Under the pieces are notes generated by a model, which searched no databases, had not been told where the DNA came from, and worked only from the letters and a program-made list of their open reading frames with translations. Positions 27,351 through 36,080 of a stretch of 64,000 nt of DNA are shown here, piece by piece (the stretch's first letter is position 1; each line of letters begins with the position of its first letter). The stretch is taken from positions 1 through 64,000 of the forward strand of contig CADBBK010000001.1 in NCBI GenBank assembly GCA_902792895.1, read 5' to 3'. A program made the translations under genes and the position numbers. The DNA comes from an uncultured Bacteroidales bacterium. Its GTDB lineage: Bacteria > Bacteroidota > Bacteroidia > Bacteroidales > Muribaculaceae.

Positions 27351-28372
27351 GAGGTTTTGCGGCGGTGGTAGAGGACGTAGATGATGATGGGGGCGCCAAT
27401 GAGGGCGGTGACGCTGTTGACGGGCATGGCACCCTCGAAGCCGGGAGCGCGGGCAATCAAATTACAGATTAGAGCTAAGGCTGCGCCACACAGGGCGGTG
27501 GCGGGCATCAGTTTCCAATGGTCACTGGTGCGGAAGATGCCACGGGCCAGATGAGGCACGGCCATTCCGATGAACATGATGGGACCGCAATAGGCGGTGA
27601 CGATAGCGACGAGCGTACCCGAGCAGATGATGATCCATGTGCGGGCGCGCTTGACATTAACGCCCAGATTGGCGGCATAGCGGTCGCCAAGCAGCATGGC
27701 ATTCAGGGGCTTTACCAGCAGGAAACTCAAGGGCAGCAAGATGCACATGAGCACGACAAAAAGTATCATCTGGTCACCCGAGACGCGTGAGAACGAGCCG
27801 AGTCCCCACACCACAAAGGCCTTGACGTCTTCCTCGGGGCTGAGGAACTTTAAGACACCGATGATGGCGGTGGCCAGGTAGCCAATCATCACACCGATAA
27901 TCAGCAGGGTAACATTGCCTTTAACTTTGCCTGAAATCCACACGATCAGCATCATCACTGCGATGGCTCCGACGATGGCGGCAACCGATACCGCAGCGTC
28001 ACCCAAATAGCCCAACGAACTCAAGGCAACTCCTCCCAGTTGGCCGGACAGCAGTACGACAAAAGCCACGCCCAGACTTGCACCATTAGAGATACCCAAG
28101 ATGGATGGGCCCGCCAGGGGGTTATGGAAAATGGTTTGCATCATCAGACCGCTCACGGCGAGACCCGCACCCGCCACGATAGCGGTGAGCACCTGCGGCA
28201 GTCGGGAGCTGAGGATGATATTGGTCCAGATTTCGGACTCACTACCCTGCCCTATCAAGATACGGCAGATATCGCCTACCGGTATCTCAATCGAACCGAT
28301 GAACAGGTTGGCAATCATCATCACGAGGATTGCTACCACGAGGGCCAACATCAAGGGCAACGTTCTTCTCAT
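27341..28372 (-). CDS. btuC: BtuC/FecCD-type ABC permease, probably for corrinoid
   Basis: A 343-residue inner-membrane permease with about ten hydrophobic helices. Family motifs include ILSSRLPQVLTAIVAGAGLAVSG, NPLAGPSILGISNGASLGV and GPIMFIGMAVPHLAR. BtuC and iron-siderophore permeases share this fold; the cobalamin neighbours favour corrinoid. It is downstream of the binding-protein gene btuF on the same strand, with a 67-base repeat-containing gap. The ATPase gene that normally completes such an operon is absent: the gene runs straight into the convergent cbiD. An ATPase must be encoded elsewhere for this importer to work. Confidence 0.88.
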   Translation of the reverse strand: MRRTLPLMLALVVAILVMMIANLFIGSIEIPVGDICRILIGQGSESEIWTNIILSSRLPQVLTAIVAGAGLAVSGLMMQTIFHNPLAGPSILGISNGASLGVAFVVLLSGQLGGVALSSLGYLGDAAVSVAAIVGAIAVMMLIVWISGKVKGNVTLLIIGVMIGYLATAIIGVLKFLSPEEDVKAFVVWGLGSFSRVSGDQMILFVVLMCILLPLSFLLVKPLNAMLLGDRYAANLGVNVKRARTWIIICSGTLVAIVTAYCGPIMFIGMAVPHLARGIFRTSDHWKLMPATALCGAALALICNLIARAPGFEGAMPVNSVTALIGAPIIIYVLYHRRKTSYE

Positions 28373-28382
28373 TTTCTTTAGT

Positions 28383-28437
28383 TTCTAGATATTCTAGATG
28401 CTCTAGAACTACTAATTCCTAACTCCTAATTTCTAAC
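28383..28437. repeat. TCTAGA words and heptad repeat between btuF and btuC
   Basis: Three nearby TCTAGA words (28383-28408) are followed by CTAATTCCTAACTCC-type sequence. On the minus strand this reads as a 7-base period (GTTAGAA, ATTAGGA, GTTAGGA, ATTAGTA). It belongs with the TTAGNNN arrays at 31484, 47110 and 53917. Confidence 0.6.
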
Positions 28438-28439
28438 TT

Positions 28440-29540
28440 TTATTGCAGCAGGCGGTAGAAGGTGGGCTGGTAGTCTTTCTCGACCAGTTCGGGATGGAAG
28501 ATGGCGACAAAATCTTTCAACAGCACATCGGGCTTGACGGGAGCTATTTCATAATAGGGTGTCTGCTTCATGTTGCAGTAGATGACCTTTTTCTCCTTGA
28601 ATGCCTTGAACATCTCGTTGCGGGGCTCACTGGCCTTCAGTGCCTCGTAGGAGAAATTACCCTGGTAACTGTTGAGGATGCGCCAGTAGTCAGCGTTGGC
28701 CGACAGGGCATACATCTTCTCAAATTCCAGGTCTTCGCCCGAGGTCTCATCGTCATTGATGACATAGTCAGCTCCTGCATCGCGGAAGATCTGGGCCAGA
28801 TAGTTCTTGCCGCCCACGGCATGCCAGTTGCCGTAGTGCATCTCGCCACTGGTAACGGTGGGACGGTTCTCGACCTTGGCGGCCTTGTCTTTCAACTCGT
28901 TGTAGCGGCTCTCGATGCCAGCGAAAATTTCGGCGGCCTCTTTCTCCTTGCCGATAAACATACCGATGAACTTAATCCACTCGGCCTGTCCCAGCGGGTC
29001 GAGTTCCTTGTAGCCCAGATGAGGCACCAGCGTGATGCCGATTTCCTTGATGGCATCATAGCCACCGCGCTTCGACGGCGAGATGAAGATGACATCGGGG
29101 TTCGCGGCCATGACCACCTCAGGGTCAAACTCGCCCTCCATGCCGATCTTGACAATGCGACCGTCCTTCACGCGCGCCTTGATATCCTCGTCAAAGAGGT
29201 TCTTGGTGCTGGTAATGCCCTTGACCACGTCGTGGGCATCAAGGATGGTGAAATTGGACAGTTGCAGCGAGGTCATACAGATAGTGCGCTCGATGGGCAC
29301 CTTGACCTTAACATAACCCTCGGGTACCGTCACATCGGCATCATGCACCAGTGCAAAATGATCTTTCTTACCCACGTCAACCAACCTGATGTCGGCTGAG
29401 TCACGAACACTGAATCCTGTGGCATACTTCACGGTCACTTCTTCCATCGAATCGGGGCCCGACTTCGATTGCTTTTCGCCCTGCGAAGAACAGGCGCAAA
29501 ACAGCACTAAAACTGCAATTAATCCAAATAATTTCTTCAT
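28440..29540 (-). CDS. btuF: BtuF-like substrate-binding lipoprotein of the B12 importer
   Basis: A 366-residue lipoprotein (signal ending LFCAC, then SSQGEKQ) with the two-lobed helical-backbone binding fold typical of BtuF and FhuD: ICMTSLQLSNFTILDAHDVV, AANPDVIFISPSKRGG near 130-150, and GGKNYLAQIFRDAGADYV. It should capture corrinoid in the periplasm and pass it to BtuC. An insert of about 40 residues between the signal and the first lobe is longer than in E. coli BtuF. It is divergent from cobS and has its own -7 box at 29566-29573. No riboswitch precedes it, so its control may differ from the receptor operon. Confidence 0.87.
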   Translation of the reverse strand: MKKLFGLIAVLVLFCACSSQGEKQSKSGPDSMEEVTVKYATGFSVRDSADIRLVDVGKKDHFALVHDADVTVPEGYVKVKVPIERTICMTSLQLSNFTILDAHDVVKGITSTKNLFDEDIKARVKDGRIVKIGMEGEFDPEVVMAANPDVIFISPSKRGGYDAIKEIGITLVPHLGYKELDPLGQAEWIKFIGMFIGKEKEAAEIFAGIESRYNELKDKAAKVENRPTVTSGEMHYGNWHAVGGKNYLAQIFRDAGADYVINDDETSGEDLEFEKMYALSANADYWRILNSYQGNFSYEALKASEPRNEMFKAFKEKKVIYCNMKQTPYYEIAPVKPDVLLKDFVAIFHPELVEKDYQPTFYRLLQ

Positions 29541-29565
29541 TCCTTTGATACTATGATTTATGCGA

Positions 29566-29573
29566 CAAAGGTA
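29566..29573 (-). promoter_or_regulatory. -7 box of btuF-btuC
   Basis: The minus strand reads TACCTTTG, ending 25 bases before the btuF start. A short leader of about 20 bases is expected, too short for a cobalamin riboswitch. Confidence 0.65.
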
Positions 29574-29617
29574 CTACTTTTTTAGGGAATGGAGGGCCAT
29601 GGACAATGAATATTTTG

Positions 29618-29625
29618 TACCTTTG
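29618..29625 (+). promoter_or_regulatory. -7 box directly before cobS
   Basis: TACCTTTG ends 4 bases before the ATG at 29630. Transcription would begin at or next to the start codon, so the mRNA is probably leaderless. The longer frame from 29606 contains this box and is rejected as the start. Confidence 0.65.
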
Positions 29626-29629
29626 CACT

Positions 29630-30424
29630 ATGGAAGATTCAACTCTAAAAACAAGGTGGTATGACAACATTTGGGCGGCGTTGATTTTTTTCACACGTCT
29701 GCCTTTGTGGCGTGTCTATCAGCCCCCGCAGACGAGTTACAAGACGGTCGTTGAATTCTGGCCGTTGTCTGGCTGGCTCACGGGAGGCGTAATGGCAGCT
29801 ATGCTCTATTTCGGCAGCATGGTACTGCCTCATGCCGTAGCCGTCATTGCCGCGATTGCTGTGCGCTTACTCATTACAGGGGCACTGCACGAGGACGGCC
29901 TGGCCGATTTCATGGACGGTTTTGGCGGCGGTAGTGACCGCGAGCGCATTCTGGCCATCATGAAGGACTCGCACATCGGCACCTATGGCGTACTGGGGCT
30001 TATCATCTACATGCTGCTATTGGGCACTGCACTTTTCAGTATGCCCGTGACCGTGGCTTCGCTCACCATTCTAGCTGCCGACCCGTTCTCCAAAATGGTC
30101 ACTAGCCAACTGGTGAATATGCTCCCCTATGCCCGCCGCGAGGAAGAGGCCAAGAACAAGACGATCTATCGCAAGCCATCACTTGCTGCTGGGCTAAGTC
30201 TGACGGTTCAGGGACTGTTGCCAATGGCACTAATGATATGGTTAACAGGCATAAGTAATTGGTATCTCTTTATTTTTGTGCCTCCACTAGTGATGTATTT
30301 CCTGTATCTGCTCATCCTGCGTAAGATTCACGGCTACACCGGCGACTGTTGCGGTGCCGTGTGCCTGCTGGTGGAACTGGCAATATATCTGGTCGCCTGC
30401 TCACAACAGTTAACTAACGCTTAA
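29630..30424 (+). CDS. cobS: Adenosylcobinamide-GDP ribazoletransferase
   Basis: CobS joins alpha-ribazole (or its phosphate) to adenosylcobinamide-GDP, the step that attaches the lower ligand, in the inner membrane. The 264-residue product has the family start (WAALIFFTRLPLWRV), the catalytic signature GALHEDGLADFMDGFGGG (about 83-100) and RILAIMKDSHIGTYGV, plus several hydrophobic helices. It starts at MEDSTLKTRW. cobC, cobU and cobT follow with gaps of 8, 1 and 106 bases, forming a nucleotide-loop assembly operon divergent from btuF. Confidence 0.93.
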   Translation: MEDSTLKTRWYDNIWAALIFFTRLPLWRVYQPPQTSYKTVVEFWPLSGWLTGGVMAAMLYFGSMVLPHAVAVIAAIAVRLLITGALHEDGLADFMDGFGGGSDRERILAIMKDSHIGTYGVLGLIIYMLLLGTALFSMPVTVASLTILAADPFSKMVTSQLVNMLPYARREEEAKNKTIYRKPSLAAGLSLTVQGLLPMALMIWLTGISNWYLFIFVPPLVMYFLYLLILRKIHGYTGDCCGAVCLLVELAIYLVACSQQLTNA

Positions 30425-30432
30425 AGCCTAAA

Positions 30433-30963
30433 ATGGACGTATTTTTGATTAGACATACCAGCGTCGATGTCCCTAGGGGGATGTGCTACGGGCAGACCGA
30501 TGTCCCGGTGCGTTCCACCTTTGAGCAAGAGGCCGAACTGACGCGAAAGTCGCTCGAGCCGTTTTTGCCGTTTGACAAGGTGTACTCGTCACCGCTGACT
30601 CGCGCCCGCAAACTAGCAGCCTACTGCGGTTATCCTGATGCCGAGACCGACAATCGCCTGATGGAGATGGACATGGGCGAATGGGAGATGCAACTGTATG
30701 ATAAGATTAAAGATCCGCACTTGCAGGAGTGGTACGATGATTACATCAACCAACCCACCACAGGCGGCGAGAGTTTCTTACAACAGTACCAGCGTGTAGC
30801 GGCGTTTCTTGACGAACTCAAGGGACAGCCCTACCAGCGAGTGGCCATCTTTGCCCACGCCGGGGTGCTCATCAGTGCAGGGCTCTACGGCGGACTGTAT
30901 TCCTGGAAAAACGCTTGGGACAATCTTGCCGATTACGGGGAGTTTATTGTAATTAGAAACTGA
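30433..30963 (+). CDS. cobC: Alpha-ribazole phosphatase (histidine phosphatase family)
   Basis: A 176-residue histidine phosphatase with catalytic H8 in LIRHTSVD, a GMCYGQTDVPV segment typical of CobC, SSPLTRARKLA, MGEWEM, and the second His in FAHAGVL. CobC removes the 5' phosphate of alpha-ribazole phosphate or adenosylcobalamin phosphate. The general phosphoglycerate mutase family is broader, but the place between cobS and cobU makes the cobalamin role likely. The stop is one base from the cobU start. Confidence 0.88.
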   Translation: MDVFLIRHTSVDVPRGMCYGQTDVPVRSTFEQEAELTRKSLEPFLPFDKVYSSPLTRARKLAAYCGYPDAETDNRLMEMDMGEWEMQLYDKIKDPHLQEWYDDYINQPTTGGESFLQQYQRVAAFLDELKGQPYQRVAIFAHAGVLISAGLYGGLYSWKNAWDNLADYGEFIVIRN

Positions 30964-30964
30964 C

Positions 30965-31483
30965 ATGAGAAGAATCATATTAATCACAGGAGGACAGCGT
31001 TCGGGCAAGAGCCGTTATGCCGAGGAGCTGGCATTGAGCCTTGCTGAGAACCCCGTCTATGTGGCGACTGCCCATGTGTGGGACGAGGAGTTCCGTGAAC
31101 GCGTGCGGCGCCACCAGGAGCGGCGAGGCCCGCAGTGGACCAACATCGAGGAGGAGAAGTATCTGAGCCGAAATGACCTCACGGGACGCGTGGCGGTCAT
31201 CGACTGCGTGACGCTGTGGCTGACCAATTTCTTTTTCGAGAATCAAGACCAGGACGCACAACAAGTTTTGGATATAGTCAAAGCGGAGTTTGACCGTTTC
31301 ATAGCCCAAGATGCTACCTTTATCTTCGTGACCAACGAAATCGGCAGCGGTGGCGTGAGCATAGATGCCGTGCAACGGCGGTTTACCGACCTGCAGGGTT
31401 GGATCAACCAGTACATCGCCAGCCGCTCAGACGAAGTCATCCTCATGGTCTCGGGAATACCGGTAAAAATTAAAGAGTTGTAA
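30965..31483 (+). CDS. cobU: Adenosylcobinamide kinase / guanylyltransferase
   Basis: The 172-residue bifunctional enzyme phosphorylates adenosylcobinamide and then makes adenosylcobinamide-GDP. The P-loop GGQRSGKS (9-16) is intact. ALVALTAHV-like strands are replaced by PVYVATAHVWDEEF. The family blocks RRHQERRG, VIDCVTLWLTN and VTNEIGSGGVS are all present. The start at 30965 follows the cobC stop immediately, indicating coupled translation. A heptad-type repeat begins right after the stop codon. Confidence 0.93.
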   Translation: MRRIILITGGQRSGKSRYAEELALSLAENPVYVATAHVWDEEFRERVRRHQERRGPQWTNIEEEKYLSRNDLTGRVAVIDCVTLWLTNFFFENQDQDAQQVLDIVKAEFDRFIAQDATFIFVTNEIGSGGVSIDAVQRRFTDLQGWINQYIASRSDEVILMVSGIPVKIKEL

Positions 31484-31580
31484 GTTGTTAGTTTTAAGTT
31501 TTTAGTACGATTTGTATCGCCTGAAAAACTGTGAGGCTATGGTATTATTACTTAAAACTAACAACTGAAAACTAACAACT
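31484..31580. repeat. Inverted heptad repeat between cobU and cobT
   Basis: GTTGTTAGTTTTAAG (31484-31498) pairs perfectly with CTTAAAACTAACAAC (31551-31565), and a second copy of the right arm lies at 31567-31580. Read on the minus strand, the right side has 7-base spacing (TTTAGTT, GTTAGTT, TTCAGTT, GTTAGTT). Confidence 0.8.
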
Positions 31581-31589
31581 AAAGAAAAA

Positions 31590-32633
31590 ATGAAGCAATT
31601 CAAGATACAACACACCGACAAGTCGATGGCAGAGGCCATCCAGCAGAAAATCGACCACCTGAACAAACCCAAAGGCTCACTGGGCCGACTGGAGGAACTG
31701 GCCTTGCAGATTTGCCTCATCCAGCAGACCTTGACGCCCAGCCTCAACCATCCCTGCCACCTGCTGTTGGGCGGTGACCATGGCATTGAGCGTGAGGGCG
31801 TGAGCGTCTCACCTCGCGAGGTCACCTGGCAACAAATGATCAACTTCACCCGTGGCGGTGGCGGCGTGAACATGTTCTGCCGCCAACATGGCTTCAAGTT
31901 GCGCATCGTGGACACGGGCGTGGACTATGACCTCAGCCACGTTGAGGGCATCATGGACCGTAAGATTGCCCGTGGCACCCGCAATTTTCTTCATGAGCCC
32001 GCGATGAGCGAGGAGGAGTTTGACCGCGCCATCCAAGTCGGATGCGACCTTGTGGACGACTGCATCGCTGAGGGCTGCCAAGTGCTGTGTATCGGCGAAA
32101 TGGGCATTGCCAACACCTCCCCCTCAAGCATCTGGATGAGTCTGTTCGGCAACATCCCGCTCGATGAATGTATCGGTGCGGGAGCAGGCCTCGACAACCC
32201 TGGCATCCAGCACAAGCGCGAAATCCTAGCTCAAGCGTTGAAGCATTACCACGAAACGATGGAGGACACGACTGAGAACGCCATCCGCTACTTTGGTGGT
32301 TTTGAGATGGTAACGGCCATCGGCGCGATGCTGCGAGGAGCAGAAAAGAACCTCGTCGTTCTGGTTGACGGCTTTATCATGACCGCCTGTGCCATCGCTG
32401 CTATCCAGCTCTACCCTGCCGCCCAGGATTACATGATTTTCACCCATTGTGGTGACGAGAGCGGCCATCGCCGTATGCTCGACATCGTCCATGCCAAGCC
32501 CATCCTCAATCTGGGCCTGCGCCTCGGCGAGGGCACCGGAGCCTTGTGTGCCTACCCCATCATCGATTCGGCAGTGAGGATGATCAACGAAATGAACAAC
32601 TTCGACACCGCCCACATTACTAAATACTTCTAA
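31590..32633 (+). CDS. cobT: Nicotinate-nucleotide-dimethylbenzimidazole phosphoribosyltransferase
   Basis: CobT makes alpha-ribazole phosphate by moving ribose phosphate from nicotinate mononucleotide to the lower-ligand base. The 347-residue product has the expected length, KPKGSLGRLEELA near the N-terminus, GDHGIEREGVS, GEMGIANTSPSS, and the catalytic Glu (about E314) in LGEGTGALCAYP. Whether the natural base is dimethylbenzimidazole or adenine cannot be read from the sequence; no bluB or bza genes are in the window. It ends with a 4-base overlap with the convergent cbiB gene. Confidence 0.93.
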   Translation: MKQFKIQHTDKSMAEAIQQKIDHLNKPKGSLGRLEELALQICLIQQTLTPSLNHPCHLLLGGDHGIEREGVSVSPREVTWQQMINFTRGGGGVNMFCRQHGFKLRIVDTGVDYDLSHVEGIMDRKIARGTRNFLHEPAMSEEEFDRAIQVGCDLVDDCIAEGCQVLCIGEMGIANTSPSSIWMSLFGNIPLDECIGAGAGLDNPGIQHKREILAQALKHYHETMEDTTENAIRYFGGFEMVTAIGAMLRGAEKNLVVLVDGFIMTACAIAAIQLYPAAQDYMIFTHCGDESGHRRMLDIVHAKPILNLGLRLGEGTGALCAYPIIDSAVRMINEMNNFDTAHITKYF

Positions 32634-33556
32634 AGAAATAACACTACGACAGACGTCAAGGCGAGCATAAGTAGTTCAGCCTTTCGGTTGATGCGGACGG
32701 CGGTGTGCATATCCTGGGTGTTGAGTTCACGGTCGTTCTCGCCGATGAAGGGTTTGTCGAAGAGTTCACCGAAGTAGTAGTGGGGACCGCCGAAGCGGCA
32801 ATTGAGGATTCCTGCAAGGGCGGCCTCTGGATAGCCGCTATTGGGGCTCGCGTGCTTGCGGCCATTATTCCAGACGAATTTCAGCAGTGATAGTCTTCCC
32901 GATGCGATGACCATCAACAGAGCAGTCAAGCGGGCCGGGATGTAATTGGCCACATCGTCGATGTGGGCGGCCCAGCAGCCGAAGTCCTTGTAGCGCTCGG
33001 TGCGGTAACCAATCATCGAGTCGAGGGTGTTCACCATTTTGTAGGCCAGCATACCTGGAGTGCCCAACAGCGCGAACCAGAACAACGGGGCAATCACGCC
33101 GTCGCTCAGGTTCTCGGCAAGCGTCTCAAGGGCAGCAGTACGCACCTCTTGGGCTGACAATTGCGAGGTGTCGCGGCCCACGATGCGGGCAACTTGTTGG
33201 CGCCCCTCATCCAGCGAGCGGTCCAGCGCCAAAAAGACTTCTCGCACCTCTCGAATGAGCGTTGTTCCGGCCAAACAATAGAAGATGATGATGGTATCTA
33301 AAATCAGCCACAACACCATGTTGGGCACCAGCCGCTTTAATCCCCACACGACAAAGAAGACCAACAAGATAAAACATACAGCCATCACAGCCCCTTTGGC
33401 CATGCGTTGACTACCCTTGTTAAGGCGATGTTCTCCCCATGAAATCATCTTGCCGAACCACACTATGGGATGCGGCAACCGTGACGGGTCACCGAAAAAG
33501 AAATCCAGCAACCAACCCAACAACAATGGCAATATTACTATCAAAAATTCCTTCAT
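32630..33556 (-). CDS. cbiB: Adenosylcobinamide-phosphate synthase (CbiB)
   Basis: CbiB attaches aminopropanol or its phosphate to adenosylcobyric acid at the inner membrane. The 308-residue protein has several hydrophobic helices and the family blocks WLLDFFFGDPSRLPHPIVWFG, ENLSDGVIAPLFWFALLG and YRTERYKDFGCWAAHIDDV. The C-terminal half includes the conserved SPNSGYPEAALAGIL. It is last in the minus-strand run cbiA, adenosyltransferase, cbiP, cobD, cbiB and follows cobD by 60 bases containing a palindromic repeat. Confidence 0.93.
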   Translation of the reverse strand: MKEFLIVILPLLLGWLLDFFFGDPSRLPHPIVWFGKMISWGEHRLNKGSQRMAKGAVMAVCFILLVFFVVWGLKRLVPNMVLWLILDTIIIFYCLAGTTLIREVREVFLALDRSLDEGRQQVARIVGRDTSQLSAQEVRTAALETLAENLSDGVIAPLFWFALLGTPGMLAYKMVNTLDSMIGYRTERYKDFGCWAAHIDDVANYIPARLTALLMVIASGRLSLLKFVWNNGRKHASPNSGYPEAALAGILNCRFGGPHYYFGELFDKPFIGENDRELNTQDMHTAVRINRKAELLMLALTSVVVLFL

Positions 33557-33563
33557 TCTATTA

Positions 33564-33645
33564 CAAAACTACCAATTTCACGAATAACACAAACAACAAT
33601 GATTGCTGATGCCAAATTAGTTTAATGAGTGTAATTCGTAGCTCT
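33564..33645. repeat. Palindromic repeat spanning the cobD 3' end
   Basis: AAACTACCAATTTCACGAAT (about 33564-33583) is an imperfect inverted partner of GAGTGTAATTCGTAGCT (about 33627-33643). The right arm lies inside the cobD reading frame and encodes its last residues (SYELHSL). Confidence 0.65.
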
Positions 33646-34606
33646 TTATTGCGGCGACGAGGGCATTGTTCTCGGCAGGCGACTGGGTGGCGATGCGGAA
33701 GTGGTGTGGCGTGAGACCTGTGAAGTTGGAGGCATCACGGATGAGGATGCCATGCTCTTGTGCCAGATACTCCTTCAACGCAGCGGCTGTGGCTTGCTGA
33801 ATGGTACACAGGAAGAAATTGGTCTGTGTCTGTTGAGCCTCGATGCCTTCAATCTCATTCAGCATATAGCGCAGACGCTGCGTTTCAGCCAGATAGGCCG
33901 GCAGGTCCTTGATGGCAACAGCATCATGAGCGACAAGCCATTTGCCGGCCTCGAGTGATAAAGCATTGATGGCCCAGGGACGGTACTGCTCACGCAAGCG
34001 GCTAATTATTTTTGCTGAGGCTGTAACATAGCCCAAGCGCAGTCCAGGCACGGCATAGCGTTTGGTCATGGAGTGCAGCAATATGATGTTGTCACGCCCG
34101 ACCACATCGACAGGTTGCAATAGCGATGCCATCGTGTAGTCTTCGTAGGACTGGTCCACAATGAGCAGGCGGTGACGCTCGGCAAGAGCCAACACATCTT
34201 CAGTTGGCAGTACATCACCCGTTGGATTGTTGGGGTTGCACAGCCAGCACAGGGCGCCATCCTCGCGCTCCTGATAGCCAAACACATGACAGGCGTCTTC
34301 ATATTCCCTGAACGTGGGCTGCACAATGCAGCAAGTGCCCTCATGGCGATAAGCCTGGGCAATCAAATAGATGGCATCGACCGCGCCGCTGGTCACCAGC
34401 ACCTCATCGGGGCTGATGCCGCACTCGCGGGTAATCATCTGTTCCAACGATGCTGCCGAGGGCTCAGGATAGGAACGGATGACAGCCATCTGTGTACATA
34501 GGAAGGCATCAAGTTCACTCAAGTCAGTCCCATTGTAGATGTTGGAACTGAAGTTCATTTTGATATTTCTATAACGATACAGATCGTCGCCGTGCCCTTC
34601 AATCAT
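33617..34606 (-). CDS. cobD: L-threonine-O-3-phosphate decarboxylase
   Basis: A 329-residue PLP enzyme of the aspartate-aminotransferase fold. CobD makes (R)-1-amino-2-propanol phosphate, the linker of the nucleotide loop. Key features are GHGDDLYRY and NFSSNIYNG at the N-terminus, LCNPNNPTG (122-130), VDQSYEDY, and the PLP lysine K182 in LHSMTKRYAVPGLRLGY. Histidinol-phosphate aminotransferases look alike, but the overlap with cbiP (8 bases) fixes the role. The C-terminal residues are encoded within a palindromic repeat arm, suggesting the original end was replaced. Confidence 0.9.
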   Translation of the reverse strand: MIEGHGDDLYRYRNIKMNFSSNIYNGTDLSELDAFLCTQMAVIRSYPEPSAASLEQMITRECGISPDEVLVTSGAVDAIYLIAQAYRHEGTCCIVQPTFREYEDACHVFGYQEREDGALCWLCNPNNPTGDVLPTEDVLALAERHRLLIVDQSYEDYTMASLLQPVDVVGRDNIILLHSMTKRYAVPGLRLGYVTASAKIISRLREQYRPWAINALSLEAGKWLVAHDAVAIKDLPAYLAETQRLRYMLNEIEGIEAQQTQTNFFLCTIQQATAAALKEYLAQEHGILIRDASNFTGLTPHHFRIATQSPAENNALVAAIKSYELHSLN

Positions 34607-36080
34607 GGTCAGTCAAGATTTTGTAGATTTGTTCCATATCAACGTATTGGCGCACGTGGGCAGCCAACTTGTCGTATTGTTCTTCCTTGAAAGCCGCATA
34701 ATCGAACGGCTTGTCTCCCTCATTAATTTTGTCTTTGAATGATTCCAGCAGGAAATTCACAAAGGGCAAGTTGTCGAGGATGCCGTGAACATAAGTGCCC
34801 ATGCACTTGTTATCCACCATGTAACCGTCTTCGCGTCCGTCATCGAGGCGCAGCAGGGGTGAAGGCTTGGCATCACCCACGGGGTGTGTCTCACCCTGAT
34901 GTATTTCGTAACCGCTCCCATACTGGCAAGTAACTTGGTGCGTCTGTTTGTTGCCGTTCATCGTGGTTGTTGTGGGCAACAGGCCGAGTCCTGGCAAACG
35001 CTCGATATCACCCTCGACATGGTCGGGATCGAGCACTTCCATGCCCATCATCTGGTAGCCGCCACAGATGCCCAGCACGGTTGCACCCTCGCGATGCGCC
35101 CTCACGATGGCCTGGGCACAACCGTTGCGCCGCAGTTCATACAGGTCATGTAAGGTGGATTTAGTGCCCGGCAAAATGATGATGTCGGCCTTCTTGATAT
35201 CCTCGGTATTGTTGGTGTAGAACAGGTGAACCCGCGGGTCACGTTCCAGGGCGTCAAAGTCGGTGTAATTAGACAAATGCCGCAACATGATAACCGCCAC
35301 ATTGACCTTGCCACGCTCGGCCTGCATCGACTTTTGAGCCAATGCCACGCTATCTTCCTCCTCGATGTAAATGTCTTTGTAGTAAGGGATGACGCCCAAC
35401 ACTGGAACTCCGCAGATGTCCTCCAGCATTTTGCGGCCCTCGTCAAACAGGCGCATATCGCCACGGAACTTGTTGATGATGATACCCTTGATGAGACTGC
35501 GGTCTTCAGGCGTCTGTAAGGCGATGCTGCCATAGACCGAGGCAAATACTCCACCGCGGTCGATATCCCCGACCAAAATCACATCGGCATGGGCATGACG
35601 CGCCATGGGCAAGTTCACCAGGTCCGTATCACGCAGGTTAATCTCCGAGATGCTACCCGCTCCCTCCATCACGATGGGATTGAAACGGGATGCCAAACGA
35701 TCGAAGGCATCACACACCTCACGGCGATAGTCGATGTCTGATGTGCCACGGCGCCAGTAGTCATAGGCATTCTTGTTGCCGATGGGCTTGCCGTGCAGAA
35801 TAACCTGCGAGGTGTGGTCCGACTGCGGCTTCAGCAACAGCGGATTCATGTCAGTGTGGCATGGAATGCCAGCCGCCTCGGCTTGAACAGCCTGGGCACG
35901 ACCGATTTCAAAACCTTCGGGCGTAGCATAGGAATTCAACGCCATATTCTGGGCCTTGAACGGGGCCGGGTTGTAGCCGTCTTGCTTGAAGATGCGGCAA
36001 AAAGCCGCGGCAACAATGCTCTTGCCCACATCGCTGCCCGTCCCGGCCAACATCACAGGATGCAATCGCTTGTTATTCAT
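34599..36080 (-). CDS. cbiP: Cobyric acid synthase
   Basis: The 493-residue enzyme amidates the b, d, e and g side chains of adenosylcobyrinic acid diamide with glutamine and ATP. The N-terminal synthetase domain carries LAGTGSDVGKSIVAAAFCR and PFKAQNMALNS. The C-terminal class I-like glutaminase domain has the nucleophile Cys in VLGICGGYQMMG and a His in TYVHGILDN. Length and motifs match the family. It overlaps the adenosyltransferase upstream by 4 bases and cobD downstream by 8, a tightly coupled operon. Confidence 0.94.
   Translation of the reverse strand: MNNKRLHPVMLAGTGSDVGKSIVAAAFCRIFKQDGYNPAPFKAQNMALNSYATPEGFEIGRAQAVQAEAAGIPCHTDMNPLLLKPQSDHTSQVILHGKPIGNKNAYDYWRRGTSDIDYRREVCDAFDRLASRFNPIVMEGAGSISEINLRDTDLVNLPMARHAHADVILVGDIDRGGVFASVYGSIALQTPEDRSLIKGIIINKFRGDMRLFDEGRKMLEDICGVPVLGVIPYYKDIYIEEEDSVALAQKSMQAERGKVNVAVIMLRHLSNYTDFDALERDPRVHLFYTNNTEDIKKADIIILPGTKSTLHDLYELRRNGCAQAIVRAHREGATVLGICGGYQMMGMEVLDPDHVEGDIERLPGLGLLPTTTTMNGNKQTHQVTCQYGSGYEIHQGETHPVGDAKPSPLLRLDDGREDGYMVDNKCMGTYVHGILDNLPFVNFLLESFKDKINEGDKPFDYAAFKEEQYDKLAAHVRQYVDMEQIYKILTDHD

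Noticed and set aside
28443-29399. 318-codon frame antisense to btuF
   Set aside because: Complete overlap with a clear binding-protein gene; valine/leucine-rich translation without motifs.
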